A program made the position numbers and the translations under genes. Shown here in pieces: positions 1 to 8,500 of a stretch of DNA of 12,084 nucleotides. The DNA is from CALEUX01 sp037439945 (lineage in GTDB: Bacteria; Bacteroidota; Bacteroidia; Bacteroidales; Marinilabiliaceae). Within the stretch, counting starts at the first letter, position 1, and each line of letters begins with the position of its first letter. The notes under the pieces are model-generated. The model did no database searches. It was not told where the DNA came from and saw only the letters and a list, made by a program, of their open reading frames with translations. The stretch lies in the NCBI GenBank assembly GCA_037439945.1, contig JBBIVA010000121.1:1-12084 (forward strand), written 5' to 3'.

Positions 1-4
1 TTAT

Positions 5-1735
5 TTAAGGTTTTTCAAACTTTTTGTTAGTTTCATTTATCAAAACCTTTTTCCATTCGTCGGAATACCCAGGAAATGATGGTGGCTGGGGATATCCATA
101 AGGGTTACGTAGAAATTCACCCCCTTTTTCCTGTTTTACATTTCCATCAAGATATTTTACCAATAAAAAATTACTTAATTCTTTCCACTTTAAAATAGTT
201 TCGTTGGCCATTGCTATTGAATAGTCGGTTAAAAATGAACGTGCCAGCCCAGGGTTAAGTTCCCAAAAGGTAAGTGCCGCATTGTCAATTCCGGGTAAAT
301 AAGCCTCAAATTTGGACTCAAGTTCGTTTTGTGCCTTTTTAATATCAACAATTACACGGTTAAAAAAGAGATATTTAAAATGGGCCACCCTGTTAAAAAT
401 CCAAAAGGCTGCATCATCGTTATATAATAGCATATCTCCGTTACCCTCAGCCCAATTGTGAGGCACCTTATTTATACCACAATAAAACGGAACATAAACC
501 GCTGAACCGGCATCATCAACTCCAAACCATAATATTCCACCAATTGGGTTGGGCAACCAGTTTCTCATTTGGGCTATAAATGAAAAACCTGTTTGCTGGG
601 TTACGGTAACACGTTCATGAAAATATTCATTATTTCCCAACTTCCATGTTAAAGGCCTCCAACGGTAAGGTGAGTTATAGGGCCCTGACCCAATGTCTTT
701 TGACATATCCATGTCAGTACCACTCAGAAAGTCACGTTTAAACTCCATTAAATCCCTGGGAGTGAGCTTCCTGTCGGGTTTAATAAACAGTGGCATTCGT
801 GGAGAATCTTTCTCCCCCATTGCATAATTTAAAAATTGATCCATTTCGCCTGAAACGCTTTTAAACATACTCCAAACCCTGAGTTCGCAAAACCTGGCAG
901 CATCAAAACTCATTGGGGCATAGGTATCACTAAAACTAAACTCTCCATCAGTACCATTAAAATAACCTTGCGATCTGGCAAAAGTTATTACATCATGAGA
1001 ATACATTACTTCCAGATTCGGATTATGTATTTTACCAAAGTTTTTATTAGTAATGGATTTTATGCCATCCTCCAAAGGAAATGTAGTGATTCGGGCCTGG
1101 TTTGCATGGGCTGAAATATACCCCTCGGGTATTCTAATGGCCACCCAAACGGCACCTTTATTTACGTTGTATTGTTTTTTTGTTTTTCGGTCGGTTTTTA
1201 ACAGGGTACCTTTCCCTATTAATTCCATATACCATACTCCGTTGGGATCTCCAATTGAAAATGACTCACCAGTACTTGCATATCCATACATATCAACAAG
1301 TTCGGCAATAACTTTAATTGCTTCCCTGGCGGTTTTTGACCTTTGAAGAGCTAAAAACATTAAACTGCCATAATCAACTATACCAGTTGAATCCTTTAAT
1401 TCCTTACGACCATCAAAAGTTGATTCACCAATAGCAACCTGGTGTTCATTCATAAAACCAATAACCTGATAAGTCTGTGAAACCTGTGGAATTTTACCCA
1501 GGGGTTTTGCAGTTCCCCTGTCATACAACGTAACCATAGTACCTGCCGGCCACTTTGCTGCAGGTCGCCAGTATAATTCACCGTACCGGATATGAGAATC
1601 TGCAGCATAAGAAACCATGGTAGAGCCATCTGCTGAAGCCCCCCTGCTAACCAAGTAGCTTGTGCATGCTAAAATTTTATAATCAAATAATGCTAATTGA
1701 ACTAAAAGAAAAGTAAATAGTAAATACTTATTCAT
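5..1735 (-). CDS. Exported C69-family dipeptidase
   Basis: Predicted peptidase of family C69 (Pfam Peptidase_C69), a cysteine N-terminal nucleophile hydrolase that cleaves dipeptides or short peptides. The hydrophobic N-terminus (residues 4-18) is an export signal. It is followed by ILA-CTSYLV, where Cys24 is the expected nucleophile exposed after processing. Further family signatures are ASADGSTM (33-40), NEHQVAIGEST (96-106) and GESFSIGDPNGVWYMEL (156-172). The length of 576 residues suits secreted Bacteroidota members. The frame opens with GTG at 1738, but the adjacent ATG at 1735 is the more likely start; no Shine-Dalgarno sequence is visible. It lies downstream of rlmN in the same direction across a 114-bp gap holding a weak terminator-like hairpin, so it may have its own promoter. 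Location is periplasmic or extracellular. Family assignment is confident; the physiological substrate is unknown. Confidence 0.93.
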   Translation of the reverse strand: MNKYLLFTFLLVQLALFDYKILACTSYLVSRGASADGSTMVSYAADSHIRYGELYWRPAAKWPAGTMVTLYDRGTAKPLGKIPQVSQTYQVIGFMNEHQVAIGESTFDGRKELKDSTGIVDYGSLMFLALQRSKTAREAIKVIAELVDMYGYASTGESFSIGDPNGVWYMELIGKGTLLKTDRKTKKQYNVNKGAVWVAIRIPEGYISAHANQARITTFPLEDGIKSITNKNFGKIHNPNLEVMYSHDVITFARSQGYFNGTDGEFSFSDTYAPMSFDAARFCELRVWSMFKSVSGEMDQFLNYAMGEKDSPRMPLFIKPDRKLTPRDLMEFKRDFLSGTDMDMSKDIGSGPYNSPYRWRPLTWKLGNNEYFHERVTVTQQTGFSFIAQMRNWLPNPIGGILWFGVDDAGSAVYVPFYCGINKVPHNWAEGNGDMLLYNDDAAFWIFNRVAHFKYLFFNRVIVDIKKAQNELESKFEAYLPGIDNAALTFWELNPGLARSFLTDYSIAMANETILKWKELSNFLLVKYLDGNVKQEKGGEFLRNPYGYPQPPSFPGYSDEWKKVLINETNKKFEKP

Positions 1736-1828
1736 CACTATATTATTAAGAGGTTTTTAATCCTGTTGTTTATAAATTGCGTTCATAAATAAACTACTAA
1801 AAATCAGGTATAATTTTTCCGTAAAAAT

Positions 1829-1846
1829 AGGTTTTTAAAAAAACCT
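1829..1846 (-). terminator. Weak intrinsic terminator-like hairpin after rlmN
   Basis: Read on the minus strand, AGGTTTTT and AAAAACCT form an 8-bp stem with a 2-nt loop, or about 6 bp with a larger loop. It starts 3 nt after the rlmN stop codon and is followed by ATTTTT. The stem is AT-rich with only three G-C pairs, so it may be leaky. Position and following T-run fit a rho-independent terminator for the fpr-rlmN unit. Confidence 0.42.
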
Positions 1847-1849
1847 CAG

Positions 1850-2893
1850 TTAGTAATCATCTTTATCAACCTTCTTTACCAACTCTCTGGTCGACAACAA
1901 GCCGCAGGCAGCAAGAATATCTTCTCCCCTTGATCGACGTACTGTTGTTGTAATACCCTTTTTATTTAACTGCTCACTAAACCATTGCATTGTTTCCACT
2001 GAACTCCCTTTCATGGGTGATCCGGGAATTGGATGGAACTTAATCAGGTTAATTCTGCACCGCAATCCATTTAAGAGCTTGGTAATTCCTTTAATGTGAC
2101 CATCTGTATCGTTAATATCCATAAACATAATATACTCAAATGAAATACGTCTTTGTCGGCCAAAATCATATTCCCTTAGTAGGTCAATTACTTGTTCTAT
2201 TGAATAAATATGCTCAATGGGCATCAGTTTTTTACGCTCATCATTAAAGGGAGAATGCATACTAATTGCAAGGTGTGCATCACTTTCATCAATAAAACGG
2301 CGCATGGCCGGTATTAATCCAATTGTTGAAACATTTATTCTCCGCGGACTCCAACCGTATCCCCAATCAGATGTTAATATCTCCAGGCTTTTAAGTACTT
2401 CATCAATATTATCGAGCGGCTCACCCATGCCCATATATACTACATTAGATAGTTCTTCTGATTCGGGAATACTTTGTATCTGGTTAAGGATTTCTCCTGC
2501 CGACAATTGCCCCTGGAACCCCTGCTTCCCCGTCATGCAAAACAGACAACCCATTTTACATCCAACCTGAGATGATACGCAAAGAGTTTTTCGGTCAGTT
2601 TCAGGTATGTATGCTGCTTCTATAAACAGATTTTTGTGGGCCTGAAAAAGATATTTCTTAGTTCCGTCAACTGAGACCTGAACTTTAGACGGCTGATTTA
2701 AACCAATTTCGTATTTGAGTGCCAGATTTTCCCGGGCCTTTTTTGATAAATTGGTCATTTCATCAATTGTACCCACTTTTTTTTGATATAACCACTGTGC
2801 TATTTGTTTACCGGTATAAGCCGGTAATCCGGCTTTTGCAACTACATCCTGTAATTCGCCAAGGTTTTTGCCAAATAATTTCTCCTTCTCCAT
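1850..2893 (-). CDS. rlmN: 23S rRNA (adenine-2503-C2)-methyltransferase RlmN
   Basis: RlmN is a cytoplasmic radical-SAM enzyme that methylates C2 of A2503 in 23S rRNA and, in many bacteria, A37 of some tRNAs, affecting translational fidelity. The iron-sulfur cluster motif CxxxCxxC is present as CKMGCLFC (Cys112, 116, 119). The two cysteines of the methyl-transfer mechanism are Cys105 in LCVSSQVGC and Cys330 in AACGLL. The SAM-binding GMGEP motif is at 155-159. The N-terminal helical domain with YTGKQIAQWLY is also typical. Length is 347 residues from the ATG, against 384 in E. coli. A TTG two codons upstream (2899) would overlap the fpr stop by 4 nt; the ATG at 2893 leaves 2 nt between the genes and is preferred. 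Either way translation is probably coupled to fpr. All catalytic residues are intact. Cfr-type resistance paralogues are less likely given the ordinary RlmN-like sequence. Confidence 0.97.
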   Translation of the reverse strand: MEKEKLFGKNLGELQDVVAKAGLPAYTGKQIAQWLYQKKVGTIDEMTNLSKKARENLALKYEIGLNQPSKVQVSVDGTKKYLFQAHKNLFIEAAYIPETDRKTLCVSSQVGCKMGCLFCMTGKQGFQGQLSAGEILNQIQSIPESEELSNVVYMGMGEPLDNIDEVLKSLEILTSDWGYGWSPRRINVSTIGLIPAMRRFIDESDAHLAISMHSPFNDERKKLMPIEHIYSIEQVIDLLREYDFGRQRRISFEYIMFMDINDTDGHIKGITKLLNGLRCRINLIKFHPIPGSPMKGSSVETMQWFSEQLNKKGITTTVRRSRGEDILAACGLLSTRELVKKVDKDDY

Positions 2894-2895
2894 TA

Positions 2896-3567
2896 TCAAA
2901 AATATATTTCTGCTATAATTTGGTCAAAAGGCACTCCTTTGTCAATAAGAATGTCCCTAACATCAACAACCATTTGCGAGCTGCCACAAATATAGTACTT
3001 TATATCAACTGGTATCTGGTTACAATTTTTGAGATAACTGGTCAATCTTCCGGAATTTATCCCTGGTGCGGTTTCCTGGGTACAAAAGCGTAAATATCGC
3101 TCTTTCATTGCTATTTCAAATTCATTGCCATAATAAAACTGGTTTAAAAAACGGGCGCCATGTAAAAGAAATTTGTCACTGCCAAGTCCTGATTTCATCA
3201 TCGAAATGAAGGGAGCTATACCTGTTCCGGTTGCAATCCACATTGCTTTTCCACCCTGATCGGTAAAACGGCCAAAAGGCTTAGAAACAAATATGTAATC
3301 GCCAGACTTAAGTTTGGCCAATACCGGGGTTAATCCACCATCCGGATTAATATCAAATAATAATCTGAACAGGTTCTCATCCTTTCCCGAAGCAATGCTG
3401 TATAAGCGAAGATTATCATAAGGGTTCATACCCACCGCAACTATCTGGCCAGGGATAAACTCTCCTGTTCTTTCGCATTCCAAAACAAAAACATTTTTAT
3501 TAATTTCCTCGTTGGAAATAATTCTTACTTTAAAAGTTTCTTTAATTTTTCTTTTTTCTGAAGGCAT
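2896..3567 (-). CDS. fpr: Ferredoxin/flavodoxin-NADP+ reductase
   Basis: FAD-dependent oxidoreductase of the ferredoxin-NADP+ reductase superfamily, expected to move electrons between NADPH and ferredoxin or flavodoxin in the cytoplasm. The FAD-binding barrel carries RLYS (54-57) and the following PDGGLTPVL segment (75-83). The nucleotide-binding half has GTGIAPF (114-120) and YICGSSQMV (192-200). HGAR (136-139) and Arg174 resemble residues that contact the 2'-phosphate of NADPH in bacterial Fpr enzymes. The chain ends in Ile-Tyr-Phe; a C-terminal aromatic that stacks on the flavin is a feature of this group. At 223 residues it is slightly shorter than E. coli Fpr (248). The ATG start is clear and no Shine-Dalgarno sequence is seen. 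It sits directly upstream of rlmN, a radical-SAM enzyme of the kind that uses such reductases. No [2Fe-2S] domain is fused. The exact electron partner is not visible. Confidence 0.9.
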   Translation of the reverse strand: MPSEKRKIKETFKVRIISNEEINKNVFVLECERTGEFIPGQIVAVGMNPYDNLRLYSIASGKDENLFRLLFDINPDGGLTPVLAKLKSGDYIFVSKPFGRFTDQGGKAMWIATGTGIAPFISMMKSGLGSDKFLLHGARFLNQFYYGNEFEIAMKERYLRFCTQETAPGINSGRLTSYLKNCNQIPVDIKYYICGSSQMVVDVRDILIDKGVPFDQIIAEIYF

Positions 3568-3731
3568 TTTTTTGTGTTATAATTAAATAATCTCAATTAA
3601 CACCATAATCTGGATTTGGTTTTGTAAAACGCTTCGTTGGGTTGTTTCGGCCTTAATTAACTATAAAATTTAAAATACACTGATACTGTTTTATAGTATT
3701 ATTTAACCTGTTAGTAATTATTTAAGTAAGC

Positions 3732-3854
3732 ATGAAAACTCTTTTTCCCAAGCTGAAATTTGACAAAAAAACAGACTATATATTAACCTTAATAGCCTTA
3801 CTTCTGTTGCTTATAACATTCAATCTGTTAATTACTGCTATTTCAAAAAAATAA
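3732..3854 (+). CDS. Candidate small single-pass membrane protein (40 aa)
   Basis: ATG-initiated ORF of 40 codons plus TAA. The first 16 residues are charged (six Lys, two Asp, starting MKTLFPKLKFDKK). An uncharged, strongly hydrophobic stretch follows at about 17-38 (ILTLIALLLLLITFNLLI), ending in Lys-Lys. This is the layout of a small inner-membrane protein. The first 44 bp lie in the gap downstream of the GHL10 gene; the remaining 79 bp run antisense to the last codons of that gene, tail-to-tail. No clear Bacteroidota promoter or Shine-Dalgarno sequence was found upstream. The antisense of Lys/Asn/Ile-rich coding DNA readily gives hydrophobic codons, so the helix could be fortuitous. I do not recognise the protein and assign no function. 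Confidence 0.3.
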   Translation: MKTLFPKLKFDKKTDYILTLIALLLLLITFNLLITAISKK

Positions 3855-5281
3855 CGACCTTTTTTATTTTTAACAATTTCATCTGGCCTGATAAATTTAT
3901 TATTTGTTATGACCCACTTCTCATTATCACTTCCATTTTGTCGGTAAAAAACAATAAATCTGTCTTCTTCATTTAAAATATTTCCTGTTTTTTGTTTTTG
4001 CCATGAAATGATTCTTTTTTTATATCTTGTATTCACAACAGGTAAAGGATTTTCTGTTGAGAGCCAGGCCATAGGCGGAGTTAAAGCCGGTTCCTCATAA
4101 TAGGTATTTTGAATGGTTTTTATCAGATTGTGATTATCTTTATTAAAATGGTTATGACTAAAAAATATACTCCCCTTAATATTAGGCAATCCCTTGTTCT
4201 GATTCAGTTGTTGCAATATCTCACCTGAACCATTCCAGCCAACCTGACCGCTGTTAACCTTGTATAGTGCATGACCTATATACAAATGCCGGTTGTCAAC
4301 TTCATTATTCCACCACTTAATTAGCTTTGTATAATTGGTTACTTCATCAACCGTTGACCAATAAATTTGTGGGGCCATATAATCAACCCAACCTTCTTTT
4401 ACCCACTTAAGTACATCAGCATAAAGATTATCATAACATGTAAGTCCTGCCCTGGAATCACTTCCGCGTGGATCATCAATTTTATTCCGCCATACACCAA
4501 ATGGACTAACCCCAAACTTAATCCATGGTTTAATTTCTTTTATATTCTTTTGGGTTTCCTGAATGAAATTATTTATATTTTCCCTTCTCCAATCGTTTAT
4601 TGAAAGTTTGTTCCCTGCTTTTATAAATTGATTATAGGCATCTGAATCATTAAACTCAACATTCTTTACAGGATATGGGTAAAAATAATCATCAATATGC
4701 AAACCGTCTATATCATATCGGGTAACAATATCTTTTATTACATTCTGAATATGATTTCTTACTTCTTTTAAACCCGGATTAAAATAAAGTTTATTATTAT
4801 GGTTAACAACCCAATTCGGATTTACCCTTGCCGGATGATTTGAGTGTAACTCCTCTTCAATTTTATTTCCTGCCCTGAACGGATTTATCCATGCATGTAT
4901 TTCAATATCTCTTTTTTTGCATTCAGCAACCCAGAACTCCAAAGGGTCAAAACCTTCTTCAGGAGCTTTACCCTGCACACCTGTTATAAATTTTGACCAT
5001 GGTTCAAGGTTTGAATGATAAAAGCTATCCCCTGCTGCCCTAACCTGCAGAATAATACAATTCATGCCAACACTTTTATGTAGGTCAAGTATATTTATAA
5101 TCTCCTTTTTTAAATCAGAAACGGTTAATCCCTGTTTGGATGGCCAGTCAATATTATGGGTTGTTGCAACCCAAACCCCACGGAATTCATATAATGTTGA
5201 TGATTTTACAAAAAGTGGCGCCAAAAAAAACAATAACCCAAATAAAGTTCCAATTCTTTTACAATAAATATTTGATTTCAT
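3776..5281 (-). CDS. Exported GHL10/DUF187-family glycoside hydrolase-like protein
   Basis: Member of the glycosyl-hydrolase-like 10 group (Pfam GHL10, formerly DUF187). The family includes E. coli DigH (YddW), which cleaves peptide-stripped peptidoglycan glycans. An N-terminal signal peptide (about 1-29) precedes the mature chain. The TIM-barrel starts with FRGVWVATTHNIDWPS (33-48). It contains LQVRAAGDSFY (78-88), HAWINPFRA (129-137), the acidic DGLHIDDYFYPYP (192-204), FGVSPFGVWRN (256-266) and YMAPQIYW (301-308). About 100 residues at the C-terminus (400-501) look like a fibronectin-III-type beta domain, common in this family. The frame extends to a TTG at 5299, but the ATG at 5281 puts the signal peptide right at the N-terminus and is preferred (501 residues). 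It is divergent from the histidine kinase and 208 bp upstream of fpr. A role in cell-wall glycan turnover is inferred from the family; activity on another glycan is possible. Confidence 0.9.
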   Translation of the reverse strand: MKSNIYCKRIGTLFGLLFFLAPLFVKSSTLYEFRGVWVATTHNIDWPSKQGLTVSDLKKEIINILDLHKSVGMNCIILQVRAAGDSFYHSNLEPWSKFITGVQGKAPEEGFDPLEFWVAECKKRDIEIHAWINPFRAGNKIEEELHSNHPARVNPNWVVNHNNKLYFNPGLKEVRNHIQNVIKDIVTRYDIDGLHIDDYFYPYPVKNVEFNDSDAYNQFIKAGNKLSINDWRRENINNFIQETQKNIKEIKPWIKFGVSPFGVWRNKIDDPRGSDSRAGLTCYDNLYADVLKWVKEGWVDYMAPQIYWSTVDEVTNYTKLIKWWNNEVDNRHLYIGHALYKVNSGQVGWNGSGEILQQLNQNKGLPNIKGSIFFSHNHFNKDNHNLIKTIQNTYYEEPALTPPMAWLSTENPLPVVNTRYKKRIISWQKQKTGNILNEEDRFIVFYRQNGSDNEKWVITNNKFIRPDEIVKNKKGRYFFEIAVINRLNVISNRSKAIKVNI

Positions 5282-5573
5282 TCTGCGGTAACATTTCAAA
5301 ATTGCTGCAATATAATTGTTTTAGTAATTATCTGGTGTTTTGATAAGTAAATTAACGCAATATAGTTAATCTGAATAATTAGAAACAATATTTTATCAAT
5401 GCCATAATATTTCTCTTTTTAAAAAATTTCTTTAAAACATTTAACTTCAAACCAATTTTACTCCATTTTAATATAAATAAGGAACTCTCTTATATATTTT
5501 TTTCCGATGTTTGCATTATAATATTTTCTGATAGAAGTTGGTATCAATTTCTTCTTTATATATTGAAACTTTA
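5282..5573. other. Divergent intergenic region between GHL10 and histidine kinase genes
   Basis: This 292-bp, very AT-rich stretch must hold promoters for both outward-facing genes, but no exact TAnnTTTG box was found on either strand. The closest is CAATTTTG on the minus strand, one mismatch and only about 10 nt before the GHL10 ATG. A weak hairpin on the plus strand (ATAAG 5477-5481 with CTTAT 5489-5493) is followed by a T-run. A partial direct repeat, GCAATATAnTT, occurs near 5307 and 5357. No ORF of useful size is present. Confidence 0.5.
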
Positions 5574-8500
5574 ATGAATTTAATATCCCTGTTTTTTAAA
5601 CGGAATTCAAATAAGGGTTCCATAAGCAAAAAAGTTTTTGGTGGATACATCATAAACCTGTTGCTGTTGGTGCTGGTATCGGGGGTCAGTATTTGGGGCG
5701 TTCAACGATTAAAGGAGTGGATTATAAGCACTGAACAGGTTGATAAGCTTCTACATAAAATTTATATTGCACGTATAGAAGTAAAGAACTTTACGTTAAG
5801 AAGTGATACAACCTCATCTTTAGTGGTAGAGGGTTTAATAAATGAAATTTCAAAAAATTTAAAGGAAGCCAGGGAGCACAGATTAAACTCAAAAAGCAGA
5901 GTAGAACTATCAAATATTGACAATTGGATTAGGGAGTTCAACCATTATTGGACTTTATTTATTGATTTAAAACAAAAGAAGAGTTTGGCCGAAACCCGAA
6001 TGGATAATCTCTATCAAAGAATTTTCTTTGCAGCCCGCCAACCATATACAAAATTTCAAAAATCAAACAAAGAGGATATTCATGACCCTTTTAATGATTT
6101 ACTTTTTCAATTAATACACCTAAAAGAGATTGAAAAAAAAATATGGGACTTTCCTCAGCAAATTGTTGAAGCCGATTCAGTTAATGCAATATTTGAACGA
6201 ATTAGAGGTTTGCTTCCTTCAAATGAATTCAGCAATCCACAGTCAAGCGAAAGTAAATCATTGAGTAACTTAAGTGTGAACCTTTCACGTTACCAGGTTG
6301 TGATAATTGAGCTTGTAGGTGCAATAAATGAGCTGCATTCTGCCCAGAAAATGATGGATATGAGTGCTGCAAGCATTCAGCAGGCCGGTGAACGGGCCAA
6401 TAACCATCAAAACGCCGCCATGGAACGTTGGTCACTAATAAGCCTTTATGCTTTAACAATTATCATGCTCTTAGCAACTGTAATTGGTTTTTATATGGCT
6501 TATGTTTTTCTGGCCAAGGTAATTAAAGATGAGGAAATCCGTGAAACTGCCGATAATTTACTTCAGGAAAACAGAACATTACTAAACGATATCATAAACA
6601 ACAGTTCGTCACTGATTTATGTAAAAAATTTACTGGGAAGATATACACTGGTAAATCAACCTATGGAGGAGATTTTAGGCCTTGAAGCCCATCGCATAAT
6701 AGGAAAACATGATTTTGAACTTTTCCCTTTCGAATATGCTGAAGCTATGCAGCAAAACGATAAAGATGTTTTAAAAAAGGGAGAAACTGTACAGGTTGAA
6801 GAATTGATCCCTTCAGGTGATGGGGTTAAGACCTTTCTGTCAAATAAATTCCCTATCCAGGATGCAAATGGGCAAACCGTTTCGTTGGTTTGCATCTCAA
6901 CCGATATTACTTCACAGCGCAAAGCACTTGTGGAACTTGAAAAAAGCAGGGAAAATTACAGGAATATTGTTACCAATATGCCCGGTATTGTTTACCACTG
7001 TCAAAATGATTCCAGAAGGTCAATGCTGTTTATAAGCGGAGGGGTTGAAAAACTAATCGGTTTGGGGACCGATGCCTTTATTAATGAAGGCCAATCAATT
7101 ATTCCATTTATAGATAATGAAGATATTCAAAAAGTAAAAGAAACAATAAGACAGGCAGTACTTAGACAACGTCCATTTGAAATGGAGTATCGTATCAGGG
7201 ATTTATATGGGCATCGTAAATGGGTATATGAAAAGGGATTGCCCGTTTATGACAACGAATCAACAAAAGTTACCCAACAAGGGGTTATTATTGATATTAC
7301 AGCCCAGAAAAATGCAATGGCCGAACTTATGCTCCGCGACCGCCTTCTCGAAGGGGTATCAGAAGCAGTAAAAGAACTTATTGTTACCCCCGTGCTTGAT
7401 GAAGCACTGGGAAAGGCCCTAAGGATATTAGGACTTGGAGCTGGTGTAGATAAATCTTTTGTGTTTCAACATGGTAAACCCAACGAACCAGGTAAAACTA
7501 ATTTTAATCATTTAGTAGAATGGGACAGGAATATTCTGGAACCGGTTTACAGGCAAAATTTTCAGAATCTGTTTTACGAAGATATTTCAACAAATTGGTT
7601 TTTTAAATTAAGCGACCATAAAGATGTAATTGTTGATACAAATAATGCTGAACCCGGAGAGTTGAATTTCATGAAATCAATGAACCTGGCATCTATGATG
7701 TTGATACCAATATTTTTAAATGAACGTTTTTGGGGTTTTATAGGTTTCGGACTTGGATTAAGGACTGGTGCCTGGAGCGAGTCACATAAAACAATTTTTA
7801 AAGCTTTTACTGTTACTTTAGGAATTGTTATAGTTCGCAACGAAGGTGCAATTGAACTCAGAAAGGCAAAAGAAGCAGCCGAAGCAGCAACCAGGGCAAA
7901 AAGTGATTTTCTTGCCCGTATGAGCCATGAAATAAGGACACCTCTTAATGCCATTATCGGGTGGACCCACCTTGGCCTGGAAAAATTTGATATACCAGGA
8001 CATTCAGATTATTTAAAAAGGATACAATCATCATCACGTTCTCTACTCGGTATTATAAACGACATTCTCGACTTTTCAAAAATTGAAGCAGGGCGCCTTG
8101 AAATTGAGCAGATTGAATTCGACCTAGAATCGGTTATGCAAAACCTGGCAGATATTGTTTTGTTCAGGGCAAATGAAAAAGGGCTTAACCTCGTTTTTGA
8201 TTACTCCCCTGAAGTTCCCTTAAGTTTAATCGGCGACCCCTTAAGGCTCGAACAGGTTTTGGTTAATCTGGTTAACAACGCTATAAAATTCACCCAACTG
8301 GGAGAAGTAGTTGTAAAAATTAAGGTTAAATCAGAAACTGATAAAAAAGTGCAACTTCTATTTGAAGTTTCTGATACCGGTATTGGGCTTAAACTTGAAC
8401 AAAAAAACAATCTTTTTAAAGCCTTTTCACAGGCAGACGTTTCAATAACCCGAAAATATGGGGGTACAGGTCTTGGACTGGCTATATGTAAAAGACTTAC

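Noticed and set aside
2897..2904. Exact TAnnTTTG match (TATTTTTG) on the minus strand just before rlmN
   Set aside because: It ends 3 nt before the rlmN ATG, leaving no room for a leader, and it lies at the fpr 3' end; probably coincidental in AT-rich DNA.
2719..3093. A 124-codon plus-strand open frame across the fpr-rlmN junction
   Set aside because: It is antisense to two well-recognised genes and shows no domain or start signal.
3683..3699. ATACT/AGTAT inverted repeat in the GHL10-fpr gap
   Set aside because: Five-bp AT-rich arms with a 7-nt loop and no T-run; not distinguishable from chance.
5282..5299. TTG start extending the GHL10 protein by 6 codons
   Set aside because: The ATG at 5281 gives a standard signal peptide.
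5477..5502. Hairpin plus T-run upstream of the kinase, resembling an attenuator
   Set aside because: The stem is only 5 bp with one G-C pair; too weak to claim.
5538..5573. TTG start extending the histidine kinase by 12 codons
   Set aside because: The ATG at 5574 places the first membrane helix at a normal distance from the N-terminus; the extra residues add nothing recognisable.
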